From positions 7,514,001 to 7,578,000 of the forward strand of contig NC_045150.1 in the NCBI RefSeq assembly GCF_008831285.2: DNA of 64,000 bases, written 5' to 3'. This document shows, one piece after another, positions 47,551 through 59,931 of this stretch. Numbering within the stretch: position 1 is the first letter of the stretch; each line of letters begins with the position of its first letter. Below the pieces are notes generated by a model. It saw only the letters and a program-made list of their open reading frames with translations, made no database searches and was not told the DNA's origin. The DNA comes from Nymphaea colorata. Its lineage: Eukaryota > Streptophyta > Magnoliopsida > Nymphaeales > Nymphaeaceae. The position numbers and the translations under genes are program-made.

Positions 47551-47559
47551 CTTTATATG
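47551..47559 (-). promoter_or_regulatory. TATA box of the glutaredoxin-like gene
   Basis: On the minus strand CATATAAAG lies about 246 bases upstream of the ATG at 47305, giving a 5' UTR of roughly 215 bases. It is the only clean TATA motif in the interval. Confidence 0.4.
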
Positions 47560-47740
47560 CAAGGCAGCCATTAGTCAAGTAGTTATCTTGGCTGTGTGGC
47601 TTGGGAAGGCCAAGGGCTGATATGAACATTTAGATACATACAAAAACACTTGGGACCAGAAAAAAAAAAAGAGAGAGACAGAATGTCCATTAGGTGCCCT
47701 TGTTTGATGGCTACCATTTTACCACTTAAATTTGAATAAA

Positions 47741-47945
47741 GGTGCTTGCTTACGGGATCTGAGATCCATGGTGGTCTGAGATCACTACTAGGATCTCAGA
47801 TCTTTGAATTGAAGGTCTGGCATCCTCCCTTAGAGCCTTAAATCTAGGGTTTGTTACATGTAACATGGATCTAATATCCATACTATCTTAGAAAGCACAC
47901 CCTTCAATGGAGTCTTAGATATGAGATCTGAAACTATCAAACACC
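47741..47945. mobile_element. MITE, GGTGTTTGATA/GATC-rich family, copy 2
   Basis: The left end GGTGCTTGCTTACGGGATCTG mirrors the right end, whose reverse complement is GGTGTTTGATAGTTTCAGATC. Interior GGATCTGAGATCC palindromes and TTAGATATGAGATCT are shared with 6531-6722. Confidence 0.55.
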
Positions 47946-48439
47946 ACTTAAATGATTAAGACAATTAGCATGATTTATTTACCAATTTCATTTGCCAACT
48001 TAGTGTGTGCATGATGATATCTTTTAAGTCATTTGGCAGAGACTATGAAATTAACTTATGCCGAGAAAAGAATTCGGGATACTTGACCTTGCGCTTAGCG
48101 ACGTGGAGAAGGATCACATCACCAAAGGAAATATAGCTGAAGCACAAACCAAAGAGCAGCCATGTATTTTTGAAAACCCAATTTGCCATGGAATTTGGAA
48201 TTGCCATTAACACAATCCACACAAACCACCAATTATGGATACGACGCGTCTGTCAAGGCACATGATGCGACATTTTTTTCAGTTTCTCTTATGAAATTGT
48301 ACACATATGGGGCACTACACTTTCAAATAACAAGTCCCTATGTGACTTGAACCACAGATGTTGCGAGTACTCCTTGGCACTTCTCAACAACCTCAATGAG
48401 CTCAGATATAAGAAAGAACGTTGAAGAACATAGGGATAT

Positions 48440-48665
48440 TATTTTCAGAAAGAACTTAACAAGTGGCCGGACGATTTGCAACAAGGACATACGGACTAGA
48501 CCGCACCCACTAGGCTCATGACCGCACTCGAACGATGCGGTCATGTTCTTGACAGTTAGAGGTTCGACCCCAGACTAGAGCTTTCTAGATTGACAGGATG
48601 GGAAACACTGCAGTTATTAGAGGCGATCCAAATTATTCCATCAACTGATTGTAAGTTAACAAGGT
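48440..48665 (+). mobile_element. SINE-like element (candidate)
   Basis: GAGGTTCGACCCCAG near 48560 is a perfect B-box match and AAGTGGCCGGACGATTTGC near 48461 a weak A box, but the spacing is long. It lies immediately 3' of the IQD stop codon and may fall in that gene's 3' UTR. Confidence 0.25.
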
Positions 48666-48672
48666 GGGCAGC

Positions 48673-51600
48673 TCACCGGAAGTTCTTTCGCCGGCCGGTG
48701 CCACCGGGAGGCGGCGTACGCTCCTCCCCACCACTCGAATCAGCACTGTAGCCGGTGACCCCATGGGTCCTTACCCGCATATCGACGGCTTTCGTGCTTG
48801 AGCTCCTCTCCTGGCTCGCCGGCGCGCCGTAACCACCGGAGCTCGATGAGTCTCCGGTGGATCCGACACGCCTGGATGGAGGCTTCCACGCATAGGCCAG
48901 GGGTGGGGCATGTCTCTGAGGAATGTGGACCCGGGCCTTGGCCATGGACGAACGTGTGTTTGCCATGTAGCTGGGTGTGGACACCACCTTCACGGAGGGA
49001 GTCATGTCCTTGCTCGGCACGTAGGTGACGGTGACCTCCTTCTCCGGCGAAAGTGGTGGGCGTCGGAAATTTCTCGCCGGAATATTGGTACTGCGGTGGT
49101 TGCCGGCGTCCACGTAGGACGATGTCCTAGCAATGTCCATCTCGACGGTCTTCTCGGACATGTCGTCGGTGTTGTTGACCGTGAGGTAGGAGCCCCCCGG
49201 TACGGCGTGGCGACCATCAGACGGCCGCGTCGAGATCCAGTGGTCCAGCCAGTCCCAGCCCCACTGCGTCTTGCCAGATTGCGCACCGGAAAAATTTTCT
49301 CCGTAGCTGGACTCCGGATGCCATTGCTGAAAGTGAAGAATATTCCTTGACATTTAGAAAGTTAAACGGAAAAGACAAGAAATACGACTTATATGGATTG
49401 GATCATGTATGTCAGAATTGATTCCCGATTCTAAGTAGGGAATCTTGTAGTCAAGAATTAACTTTCAGCAAACACAAAACAATATCGGACTAGATTATTC
49501 AAACTTAATTCCTAGCAGGATCGAGGTTCAAAATAAATAACACATGATCTTTATTGTTGTTAGAACACTTCAGGCAAATTCATAAAACAATAACAAACTG
49601 TTTCATTTGCCAAAAGATCTGAAATTCAGTTAGTGGAAGACCAGTTTATTAGATCTACGCTCATGGAAACACACAACACATTGATGCTGCTTCGAGAACA
49701 CATTATGCTCATCCATTTGCATGCATGCATGCGACACACACACACAGCCACAGCTACACATATACAGTCAACATACCTTATGGGCATATGCATAAGCGAG
49801 TTCCTTCTCACGTTCAATGACAGCATCATGTTTCCTAGAAGCAACATTCCTTCTACCTTCTTCCCTGCCATGGTTTCTGTCGTCCCAGCTATCCACTTCC
49901 AAGCTTGGCGAATAATAATCATCATCATCAACGTCGCCATCAAAATAATCACCGTCATCGTAATCCCCATACATGTCCTCTTTGCCATCATCATCGCCAA
50001 CAACAATAACAAGCTCATCTTCCTTCTGTAACTGGTCTCGGCGTCTCTCCTGTGCGATCAGAAGCCGGCGAGCCCGCACCCGGGCTTGAACCCGGACCAG
50101 TGCCTGCATGCAGCGCATGGTCACCTGCGCCTGCTTCCGCACATTGTGCCCTCGGACCAGCGCTTGCAGTCTCACGAGGCCCTTGAGTGCACGCAGGGCT
50201 CTTCTTGCCTGAAACACCACTTGTGTCGTTTAAGCACATTACATAACCGATCATTGGCTCGTCTAATCAATTGGATCGGGTCTAATGCTTATCAACCTGA
50301 TCCATGTATGATCTCCATGAAAGCAGTACTTTTAAGAGAACAATAAGCAAAAAAACACGTACACTAAGATATATTATATTTGAAGTTGATATAAAATATT
50401 TAAAAGTGGTTATTTGATTTAGATATATTATATTTCTGGTTGTAGAGTTTGAGAGTGGAAGAGATTAGGTTGGCAAACAGAACAATATATAACTATTTCA
50501 CAAATATGGTACTAATATTGAGACAAATTCATGGAATAACTTAAAATGTATTGTATGAATCTGCTCCAACTTTTGAGGTAGATCTAAAAAACATTTATAA
50601 ACCATTTTATTTGCCAAACGGACCCTGATCGAACCAAGCAACTCAATCTCTTTTCAATTGATCACAGTATAATGTAGCCTATGTAGGTGCACAATATCAA
50701 GTATATCGTAAGCCCAGAAATTACACAATGTTTTTATAGGTATTAGGTAAAGTACTCAGATCTAGATATTAATAAATCTTGTCTTCCTATTTTGGTAACT
50801 CAAGAGACTGACTTTATGAAGTTGAAATAAAAGAAGAACTTTGAAGATCCACTGGTTAAGTATCCTTAATTGATCTACCAGAGAAAAGTTTCTCCACGAT
50901 CCTTGAGCCTTACGCAGGGAAGGACCCGCATTTGTCTTCACAGAACTTCGCTCAACCGTGAAGTGAGTGTTTTTCCCTTCAGCATGAGTTGGCTGTGTTC
51001 AATCATTCCAAATTGAAGGACCTTAATTGTTGGTCCTCCCCATAGACAAAACCAACACGTGAACTTCACGTGCTCTACTTTCCTGTGAAAGGGAACTACT
51101 TTTCCCAACCTAAATGAAAGCCCATGGAAACTATGTCAGATGGATAGGTACGTATGATATGGCCAATTACTCGAGTCCTGTTGCATTTTAGAACACATTT
51201 TTTTTTTCTTCAAACTCAATTTTTGCTTTAATTTTGATTTTCCTTTTTTACTTATTTAATTTTGAGAATTATGTGTATAAATATATTCATTATATATATA
51301 TATATACACCTTACTTACTGTACCCCATACCTATAATTTTCAAAATTGATATGTTTGTACCCACACCATGGTATATATACTTGTACCCATGTAACATAGC
51401 AGGGAGATAATATATCCCAACTGGATTATTTTGCCGAGAAAGTAAAGGGGATTTTAGAAGTTGGGGGGTCTCCTAGTGCTTTGGATTGTGTCTCGATCGC
51501 TGATACAAACACAAATATGGAAATATTGCCCAGGGAGCGTGCAATATTGGATGTGACCCGAATCACCAAGATCCAAAATCAAGAACTCTGAAGTCTGAAC

Positions 51601-54371
51601 ACGCCTGACATTGATGGCATTCTAGCCCCTTGTTTTGTCTGATCCATTTGAAATTGTGACACCCTGGCTTTCATATGTCGTCCACAAGAACGAAACAGTC
51701 ATTGACTGCCAACCAATAAAGGTGAAACTCACATGGAGGCCAATATTTCCTGATCTAAGTGCAGTTTCGTTTTGATAGGAAAAAAAGAGACCCTGTACAG
51801 CCAGACCACTTAAATGGGCTTACTCCCATATTCAGATGCTTGCACTGTGTTTGGCAGCACTATAAACGTGACCAAGTTCATGAACTGTGCAGAGTCTAAG
51901 TAATGGAAGTTGCATTTTGTTGTTCATGAACTTGGTCGTGTTTGATCTGTTATCCAGGCACCGAGTTATCGTTAATAAGGATCATGGCATACCAGGTATC
52001 CTCTGTACGCCGCTTGAATGACTATAGCAGCTCGGTCTTCTCTTGAATGACGCCTTAACCCCGCAAGTTGAACAACCTTAGCAGCTGCATGAGCGGCGGC
52101 TGCAGCCGCCTCGGCCGCAGCGGCTGTAGCTATCGCTACTGCTACGGCCCGGCCTTTGTCTTCCTCTGCCATCGGTGATGCTGTGCTCTGATCTCCAGCA
52201 AGAGCTCTCCTTGGTGAGCTTTGGACCGCGAAGCGGCCTGGTAAGATCGTGTCCGATGCATCTGCTTGCCATTTTTCGCACGTCTCTTTCTGCGAAAGAG
52301 AAGAAGTTACCACATAGTAATCAAATTAACCAACATGAATTTCGGTAATTAATGGTCACGAACAATTAGTTCAAGAAACAGAGCAGGAAAACGAGTCCAC
52401 AGTAGATCTAAACGAGCTCATGAATTTCAAACACGTCGTGCGACAATGAACTCACAATAGTGTTTCACGGATTCATAGGAAGCTTATGAAGCTCAATGAG
52501 CTACGTTTGCGTCTTCAGTAGAATACAAATGAAATGACAAAGTGTTAGGAACGAGGCTCTAAATCTCACTTTCTCTTTGCTCACGAACAAAAAAAAAAAA
52601 AAAAGAAAAAAAGAGAAAGAAGAAAAAGACACAAGGGTTTATGTGGGGTTTTCCTACGTTACAAAACGGAAAATGTAAGATTATATGAATGCCCTTATAA
52701 AGTTCATGAAAATAGAAGAAACCTATTAAGTATGAATCAAGGATCAGGCTCGACACTCGTGACATCGAGTTCGTGAACTTGCAGCGACGGGTAACAGTAG
52801 ACAAATTTGGCTAAAGTCTAATAGATGCCAAACACAACAGGCCTGACACTGGGAATATATGTGGGCCACCGGCATTTGGAATCACGAGTGGCACTTACAC
52901 AAGACTGCCGATACAAGATCCAAAAGCACAACGCCCATCTAGATCATGATCCATTCCTTCTGAGAACTTAGTAGTACAAATGCAAGTTTCAATCATGAAG
53001 ATCTAGAAACGACCCACATCCGCTCCTGCCGTGCATCTCGAGATGAACGGCGCTCGTTGCAAGCATCAAGGAAGAGGACCCAACTTGCACAACCAACAAC
53101 CTTGCTGCAGAGCATCAAATTCTTGAGACGGACCGCCATTAATTGACCGTACTGAGCAGCTCGACCCCTTGATGCTTGTACGCAAGAACCGATGGACCAC
53201 AGTCACGTTAGGCGCAGTTAGGTTTATACAGTACCATGCTAAGATGACAAGAAGGTCTCTGCAACTTAAGCAAAGCAGAATGGTGCTATTTCTGATTGCT
53301 GATTACTTCGAATTCCCCAGCCACGGGAGATCCAAATCGACCTGTGAAGAACTAAGAAAGTCCTTAGAGAAACATGGTAGGAACTTGGAAGATCCCTCAC
53401 CAAGAACCTTTGTGATAATTGACAGCGAGGGCCATTGCGGTCTAGCTAGTCCAATAATGGTTTGGTTCTCCGCCTGCTTGAAAGGGATCAGAGCTATGAG
53501 GCGAAAACGATGGAAGGAGGGTAATTGCCAAGGGATGAGTATTAAGAGAGCCTTAAGAATAAAAAGGGTGTCTAAACCCTTTCTCTTGGCATGGGGTTCA
53601 AGGCACTAGCAAAGCTAAAAAAAATTTTTGTTGGGGTACTCATTTAATACTTTTAATAACAATCAAATATATCAAAACATTAACATATATATTAAACTAA
53701 TTTTGTGAGGCTGGTGTGAGTACCGTGTGGCTCCACCATTCCACCATTGGTTTAAGGATGCTTTGAAACCTGTGTGGGTTGCGACACAATGGTCAACTAA
53801 GATATCCAAACCCTTTCCCTTGACTCGGGGTTTAAGATTGCTTTGGGGCTTAAATGGAAAGCGATGTAACAATCAACTAGAGAGTCATCCATCCACTATG
53901 GTTCCACCCTTCGAGGCAACATTAACATCAAGGGACAATTAGAAAATGACATAATTAGCATAAACCATGCTGCTAGCTTGACATGTTTAAAGACCTCTGT
54001 GATTTCATTCCCTAGGAGAAACAAAAAATAATTTTTAACTCTATGGGTCCTTTTTTCACATTTGGTGTATTAATTTCTGTGATTAAAACAACTAAAGAAT
54101 AGTTGTCTCAGGAGGTTCAAGTTGCAGATTGAAAGGTGCTTACGTAGATATGTATAAAATGTTAATTAAATCGCTCTAAAGGCGTAACATTGATAAAGGG
54201 TGTAGTATCACGCTAATTAAGGCAAATAAAAGCCAACGAAACAGAAGACAAGAAAAAAAAAAAAAAACAAATTAAAAGACGAAAAATCTTTACCTTCCTG
54301 TCGCAGTCTTTGGAAGAAGACGACCTGAAAACCTTCTTCACCGTAGTGAACCAGCTCACCTTCTTTCCCAT
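48673..54371 (-). CDS. IQD family calmodulin-binding protein, four coding exons
   Basis: IQD proteins bind calmodulin through tandem IQ motifs and act as scaffolds on microtubules, membrane or nucleus. Exons: 54371-54294, 52289-51993, 50208-49777 and 49326-48673, all GT-AG and all phase 0, giving 486 aa. The N-terminus [15 protein letters not shown] is IQD1-4-like. [20 protein letters not shown] sits at about 75-96. The IQ67 core (about 110-172) has [19 protein letters not shown], split by the conserved intron after YRGYL, then [16 protein letters not shown] and [29 protein letters not shown] is at about 291-304 and a DUF4005-like [16 protein letters not shown] at about 387-402. Unusual: an Asp/Tyr-rich insert (about 196-224, [20 protein letters not shown]). 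An acceptor two bases before the ATG (TTTTTAG/GTATGG) predicts a 5'-UTR intron. Confidence 0.94.
51866..51943. repeat. Inverted repeat in IQD intron 2, close to the exon 2 donor
   Basis: ACGTGACCAAGTTCATGAAC and GTTCATGAACTTGGTCGTGT form a stem of about 20 bp around a loop of about 34 bases. GTGTTTGGCAG upstream and GTGTTTGATCTG downstream extend the symmetry, suggesting a small MITE of about 100 bp. It lies about 50 bases inside the intron from the donor at 51992. Confidence 0.7.
52290..54293. other. IQD intron 1 contents
   Basis: The 2-kb intron contains a plus-strand open frame of 146 codons (53169-53609) with no recognised domain, an A-rich tract near 52590-52630, and segments at 53700-53930 resembling the GTGTGGCTCCACC right end of the GGCGGAGCCA repeat family. 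Nothing here appears to be an extra exon. Confidence 0.4.
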
Positions 54372-54678
54372 ACCTAAAAATGAGAGACAATTTAGATGAG
54401 AGGGAAAAAAACGAAGCATGCAGAATGAGTTAAAAACACCCCGAAAATTTTAGCAAGTCTCTTTAATCTTCGGTTATGCAAACAACGGAACGGAACACAT
54501 TTCTAGCAAACATTCGGCACCATCCCCAACTTGCCCCATCTTCCGACGCTGATGATCTCAAGCGAGAATGCTTTTCCCACGGTGATAAACTCCGCATAAA
54601 AGGATATTTTCGTCAAAAACAAAAAAAAAAACCGCTCATTTCACCGGGAAAGAAATTTCCGAAGAAGGAAAGACCGAC

Positions 54679-55010
54679 CTGCCGGAAAATCGGCTCCGTC
54701 ACGTCGTAACGACGCCCGGCCTTCTGATCAGGCGATGATCCATCTCTTGTTTCAATGATCGCCGAGGAGCTTTTCCTTGTTTCTCCTCTGCGCTCGCGCT
54801 TCTTCAGAATTCGCCCGCCTCTGTTGTTCTATCTTGAGAAGAAGACGGAGAAAGGGAGTCAAACTTCACGGATCGCTGGAAAAGCAGGCAAATGCAACAC
54901 CTAGCGGGAGGAAGAAGAAGAGGGGTGAAGGGAGAGAAGGAGAGGAGGGAGAAAGAGGAGGAGGAGGGGGGGGAAAGGTAGCGGCGAAAGCGCCCTCTCA
55001 TAACTGCGGC
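54679..55010 (-). promoter_or_regulatory. Probable 5'-UTR exon and polypyrimidine leader of the IQD gene
   Basis: Read on the minus strand this is a CT-rich leader (a long CCTCCTCCTC/TCTTTCTCC tract at about 54905-54975) ending at CCGGCAG/GTCGGTC (donor at 54678-54677), which can splice to the acceptor at 54374-54373 just before the ATG. A TATA-like TTAAATAC lies at 55031-55039 (minus). Exon boundaries are inferred from consensus only. Confidence 0.45.
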
Positions 55011-55356
55011 GACGTGCCGTCTGCCTCAACGTATTTAACGCATTCACGGGCTCTCTCTCCTACCACAGCACTCGCTGCTCTTCATTCTTCAACGGCCCTT
55101 CGCCCTTCTTCTTTTCTCGCCTACGTCCATCCCAGTAAAAACTCGTCTCTTTCTCATCCCCAAGTGTCTACACTTCGAAAGTTGCCTTTCTCTGCTTAAT
55201 TATTGAATGTGGCCCTGACTATTTACAAGAAGTTGCATCCTAAATCCGGCAATGTCGATTCTAACATTTCCCTTCTCGAAAGGAATACAATCACGCCCAC
55301 TAAAATCGCCCAACAAAAAAAAAAGTCATGATCTTTCATGCAATATGTTTCATACA

Positions 55357-55357
<1 letters not shown>

Positions 55358-55443
<86 letters not shown>
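55358..55443. repeat. (TA)n microsatellite, about 86 bp
   Basis: Uninterrupted TA run. Confidence 0.95.
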
Positions 55444-55444
<1 letters not shown>

Positions 55445-56176
55445 GACAACATTAAGAAAAATATAAACGATAAGTTTCAGGTGAAGAGTTTTTTTTACTA
55501 TTTTGAGAAAACTTGAAAGCTCCCATCATTTTCTTTGGTTTTAGAGTCTTGAGCTGCATCAGAGCCTTGGTGGATAATGGGCCGGGCCGCCTTCTACTCG
55601 ACAGAGCACACCCCATCTTTTAGGGTTCATAAGAGTAACATACATAAAATCAAACTAGCTATGGTAGGCTCCTTGAGATGTGGAAAACAATAAATTAACA
55701 TAGTCGTTTCCTAGAAATTTTACATCATATAGATTAATGGAATTCATTGGCTAGACAAGGTGAGTAGTGGCGGGTCAGGACACGGGCTGATGGGTCCGAG
55801 CTCGGATACATACATGTCCTATTATTATACGTTTCACACCCATCTTTCAACGCCAGGCAGGCAGTTTTCTCTGTTTGAAAAGGGAAAAGAAGAGTTATTC
55901 GTTGTAAGCATGTAAGGTTCAAGATCCACTCGATACGACCAATTTTTAATAAATCAAGCAAAGATTCCTGCCTATAATAAGACAGAGGAGAGCGTCACAT
56001 GAAAGGCTAAGATAAGTAACCAAATATTGAAACTAGACATTGACCATCTAGCTACCTTGTAAAAGGAGTAGGCGTTGTAGTAATTATGCCATCAAAGTTC
56101 ATTAAGGGCCCAACATTTTACCCACAAATATAAAAAGGGCGCTCAAGCTTTCTTCATTTCTCTCTCTCTATCTTTC

Positions 56177-56259
56177 TTTATATATATATATATATATATA
56201 ACACTAAATGGTGACTTTATTTATATATATATATATATATAACACTAAATGGTGACTTT
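56177..56259. repeat. 41-bp tandem duplication containing a TA run
   Basis: TTTATATATA…ATAACACTAAATGGTGACTT is repeated twice (ACACTAAATGG at 56201 and 56242), differing only in TA run length. Confidence 0.9.
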
Positions 56260-56615
56260 AGCCAAGGGCAAAGTCAAGAATTTTTCGTTGCAAGGGTCGA
56301 ATTATAGTTTTAAAATTTTAATATGGTTCAAAATAGAAAATTTTTAAATTATATTTTAAATATACATATAAATTTTTAAAATTTGATGGGAGCCATGGCC
56401 TATGCTGACTTCCCTTTCCTTTGTCCATGACTTTGGTTTTTTAGAGTCACTCAAACATCTAACTACAGTCGGATTTATAATGATAAATGATTAATAGAAA
56501 AACAAAGAAAAAAATGTGATAGACATTTTTATCATCTAATATTAATTTACATATTTTTTTTTCTTAACCATCTATCTATTTTAAATGGACGGCACTCATT
56601 GAATGAGTTGACTCT

Positions 56616-56716
<101 letters not shown>

Positions 56717-57387
56717 GCTCCATGCATTGTAATGAGTGGCAGTTATTAAACACATCACTTAATACAATATATATATTGGTGTGGTGAGAGGGTAGAGGAT
56801 TTTTCCATCGAGAGAGAGAGAGAGAAAAAAAAAAAAAGAAAGAAGATTATTACCATTTTATTTTGCAAAACTTTTCTACCTGAGTTAAAGGGAAAAGACG
56901 AAGGCGTTCCTTGGGTTGGCAGAAGTTAGCCGTGTCATAAAAAATTGGAAATGTGAAAGTCGCTTTTGAGTTCATTGCTGAAAAGTAGGGCCTTTATTTA
57001 AAATTGCCCAATTATGTACCATGTTCTTTTATTGGGCGCCCGTGTTGCACACCAGGTCTATCTACTTTTATACAAGTTGTTTTAAATAGAGATGTGAATT
57101 ATTGCTTCCAAGTCTTTCACGAGAGTTCCGAACTGGAGCTTTTACGGTCTCCACAAAGATATCAGCTCCGGCAGCAGTCGGACGTAAATGGCCCAAAACT
57201 TGGCATGTCAATTGGTCAGATGAAGAAATTTTGATTCAATTCATAATAGCTAGATTTTGAATTTGGTATGCAGTATAGTAACGAGATCTAAATCCAAGTT
57301 TAATGATTAAAATAAGGTGAGATTAAGATTTGATGCGATTGCATATGAATAAAATTGGATCTTGCATTGTTGGCGTTGGGTCTGACA

Positions 57388-57563
57388 CAGTGGCGGAACA
57401 AGAAAAATTGACTGAAGTGGCACTAGTTTAAAAATGCTCATATTTAAAAAATGCTCATATTTGGCGAGGGACACTTTTTATATATATAAAGATAAATGTT
57501 TAAATGTGTCCATTTAAAAATAAAGAACTTTTAAGAGACTGGTGTGACGTGGCTCTACCACTG
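57388..57563. mobile_element. Small hAT-like MITE, CAGTGGCGGA-ended family
   Basis: Starts CAGTGGCGGAACA and ends TGGCTCTACCACTG, imperfect inverted termini. The flanking 8-mers GTCTGACA (57380-57387) and GTGTGAAA (57564-57571) agree at six of eight positions, as for an aged hAT insertion. Interior 176 bp, AT-rich with the internal repeat AAAAATGCTCATATTT. It is the clearest copy of a family whose ends recur at about 17167, 17324, 28648, 35229, 40145 and 53720. Confidence 0.6.
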
Positions 57564-59390
57564 GTGTGAAAAATAATGTCTGGGAATGAGACTATGTGCA
57601 AAGCCGATTGTACGAGGTCCGGTAAACTCAAATTTGGTACAGCTTGGATCCAACTGAGCACAAATCATTTACAATGTCTCTACTCAAAAGAATCAAAAGA
57701 ATCCAAGGGGTTATAAGCAACTTACTTCCATTTCAAAGGGCCTTGCCTCTGCCAGTTGTGTTGTGGATTCAAACCTCATTGTGTCTTCTAATTGATTAGA
57801 GTTTTTGTTTGTGCAAGTCATGCAGATTCTTAAAGTTCAAAAGGTTCTCACTTGAAGGACTTGTCATGTTGGAAAAGCCACTAAAGTACGCCAGGTTAGA
57901 GCAGTAAAGCAGAATCTTCTTTCGCAATGGCACAATTTCTTGGTTTGGGTGAGCAAGAGGTTAACAACTAACTGCCCGATAAAAAAGATTAAAAGGTCTT
58001 CCATTTCCTTTATTTTTGGAGTCATGAACCGTATTAGTGTCAACAATGACAATGATGCATCCTTTAACCTAAGTATCATAACCACCACTTAAGATCTGAG
58101 GCATAACGCCCATGAGAATAAAACTAAAGATCTACATCTTTACATGCTCCTAACTCAACCAGTTACACTGTGCCCGTTAAGTCACATTTTTACTCTTGTT
58201 GCCGTTAGAGAAAAAAGCTTATAATATTTATAAGAAACATAGTGAGACCTCCAAGCAACAACTTGTTGCTTGTTCGGATATGGAAACTACAAAACATTGC
58301 CCCCAAACGCAATCAATTCACTACATTTCAAGCTTGGCTCCGAAGGAACGGGTACGTTCACCTCCAAATGAAGTGCATTATTACCATTTCGACTATATCT
58401 TTGGGGGATTATCTTTGAAAAAAATGTGCCTTTGAAAAGAATGTTTATGCATTACTACATCGGTTGCAAGTCTCATATTTTGAAGCCTATGGGGCGCAAT
58501 CTGGTAGCGAGTTAACAGTGCATTGCTAGTTCGATTCTCATAGACGTTACTCTTTTGTATCTTATATAGGTAGAGCATGTACCAAGCTGAAAAGGTACAT
58601 TATCTTTACATCATACAGCGAAGCGACCCTAAACCTAGGAGGCATTGGGAATGGGCAGGGCTTTGGCCCTCTTCTCTGAGCAGTGAGTCGCTGTTCACCT
58701 ACAAATCTCATATTTTGGAAATATGTGATCCATCTTGACAAAATAAGTTGATTAAGAATGTAAACTAATCATGAACATCCGCTTCCAAGCTCAGTCTCTT
58801 TTGTTAACTAAAGTGTGTCCCCAATAAATTCAAGATGAGTTTTGCCTGGTCTTATTTGGTCCTACACCCCTTCTTGAACCGTCCCACTTGCATTTAGACA
58901 CTGGTTGTGTTTGTCCTGATCAAGCAGGCCGGTAGGGTAGCTTTGGCCATTGCACCAGGGGAATCAAATTCCACAGGTTGGATTTTTTTTTCTTATTCTT
59001 TACTTTCATTTTGGTAACACAAAGAGGAACGGGAACTCGGTAACATGTACATCTTACATCAAATAGTCTTCATGTCAAAGATTAGCATCCAAATTTAAGT
59101 ATGCTCCTATTTGTATTCTTTTTTAGAAAAAGGCGATTTGGATGTAGGGTTGGCTCATATAATTTTGATATCTAATTAACACGGAAAAATCTAAAGAAAA
59201 AATTCGGATGAAATTTTATAAAGCATTGAACTTATATATAACAGTGGAGATTCGATTGTAGGTATATGTACAAAACAAACTGTTTTAAAAGAGTCCAAAA
59301 TACCTCTCAAATGGTATAAGAAGTCTGGTTTGAGGTCTTTTGTCAGCATCGAGTGACCATGGTTGGTTGGAGATCCATATGGCCAGAGAA
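57564..59390. other. Intergenic stretch with SINE-like remnants
   Basis: No gene recognised. GTGGATTCAAACCTC near 57766 and GCTAGTTCGATTCTC near 58527 are B-box-like. The second, with GGTAGCGAGTTAACAG upstream, may head a decayed SINE at about 58480-58700. Confidence 0.3.
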
Positions 59391-59416
59391 TTTTATATAT
59401 ATATATATATATAAAA

Positions 59417-59450
<34 letters not shown>
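59391..59450. repeat. Compound (TA)n(GA)n microsatellite
   Basis: A TA run, then AAAA and a GA run with one interruption. Confidence 0.95.
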
Positions 59451-59931
59451 GGGCAAAGATTTAGCTGTACCAACAACAAGGAAGATCAATCTCACTTGTT
59501 TACGTCTTGATTGGACGGGCCGGCCTTCTCTTTGCCTTGAATTTTGTGTACAATCGATGAATTAGAATGTAAGAGGTGGTGGTTGGGTACTTGTACCCAG
59601 CAAGTAGGACCAGACTTCATGATTGGGTTGGGGACTTCAGTTTGGACAATGGCTTAGATCCATTTGATATGCTCGTTGCTGGTTGAGGATCAGAAGGACG
59701 TGGACTCGTAATTGGAGACTCCAATCAACTCCTGAATGCCACAGAGTCGAAAGGGAAGTTGTCGCACGTTTGAAACAGATGGTGCTTCTTTGTCTCATAC
59801 GCTCTTTGTCGTGAACTAACTAAAAGGGCGTGGAAAGGAAATCGTTTCCGGTGCTGCCCCTTTTTTGAGGAGAATGTGTGCGCAAGGTATTTTGCCCACC
59901 ACTGGGGCTTCCTTGAAGCTCAACCTCTCTA
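59451..59931. other. Flank between microsatellite and copia LTR
   Basis: No gene recognised; unique-looking sequence directly abutting the LTR. The five bases next to the LTR are CTCTA (59927-59931), the expected site of a target duplication that cannot be checked because the other element end is outside the window. Confidence 0.4.

Noticed and set aside
49633..50031. 132-codon plus-strand frame across IQD exon 3
   Set aside because: Antisense of the acidic triplet-rich exon; the minus-strand IQ67 motifs and splice sites are decisive.
51050..51085. Paired CACGTG motifs in IQD intron 2 as a regulatory G-box module
   Set aside because: They lie in an intron with no other support, and a short palindrome of this kind is expected by chance.
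55252..55516. Frames of alternating Tyr-Ile
   Set aside because: Translation of the (TA)n tract only.
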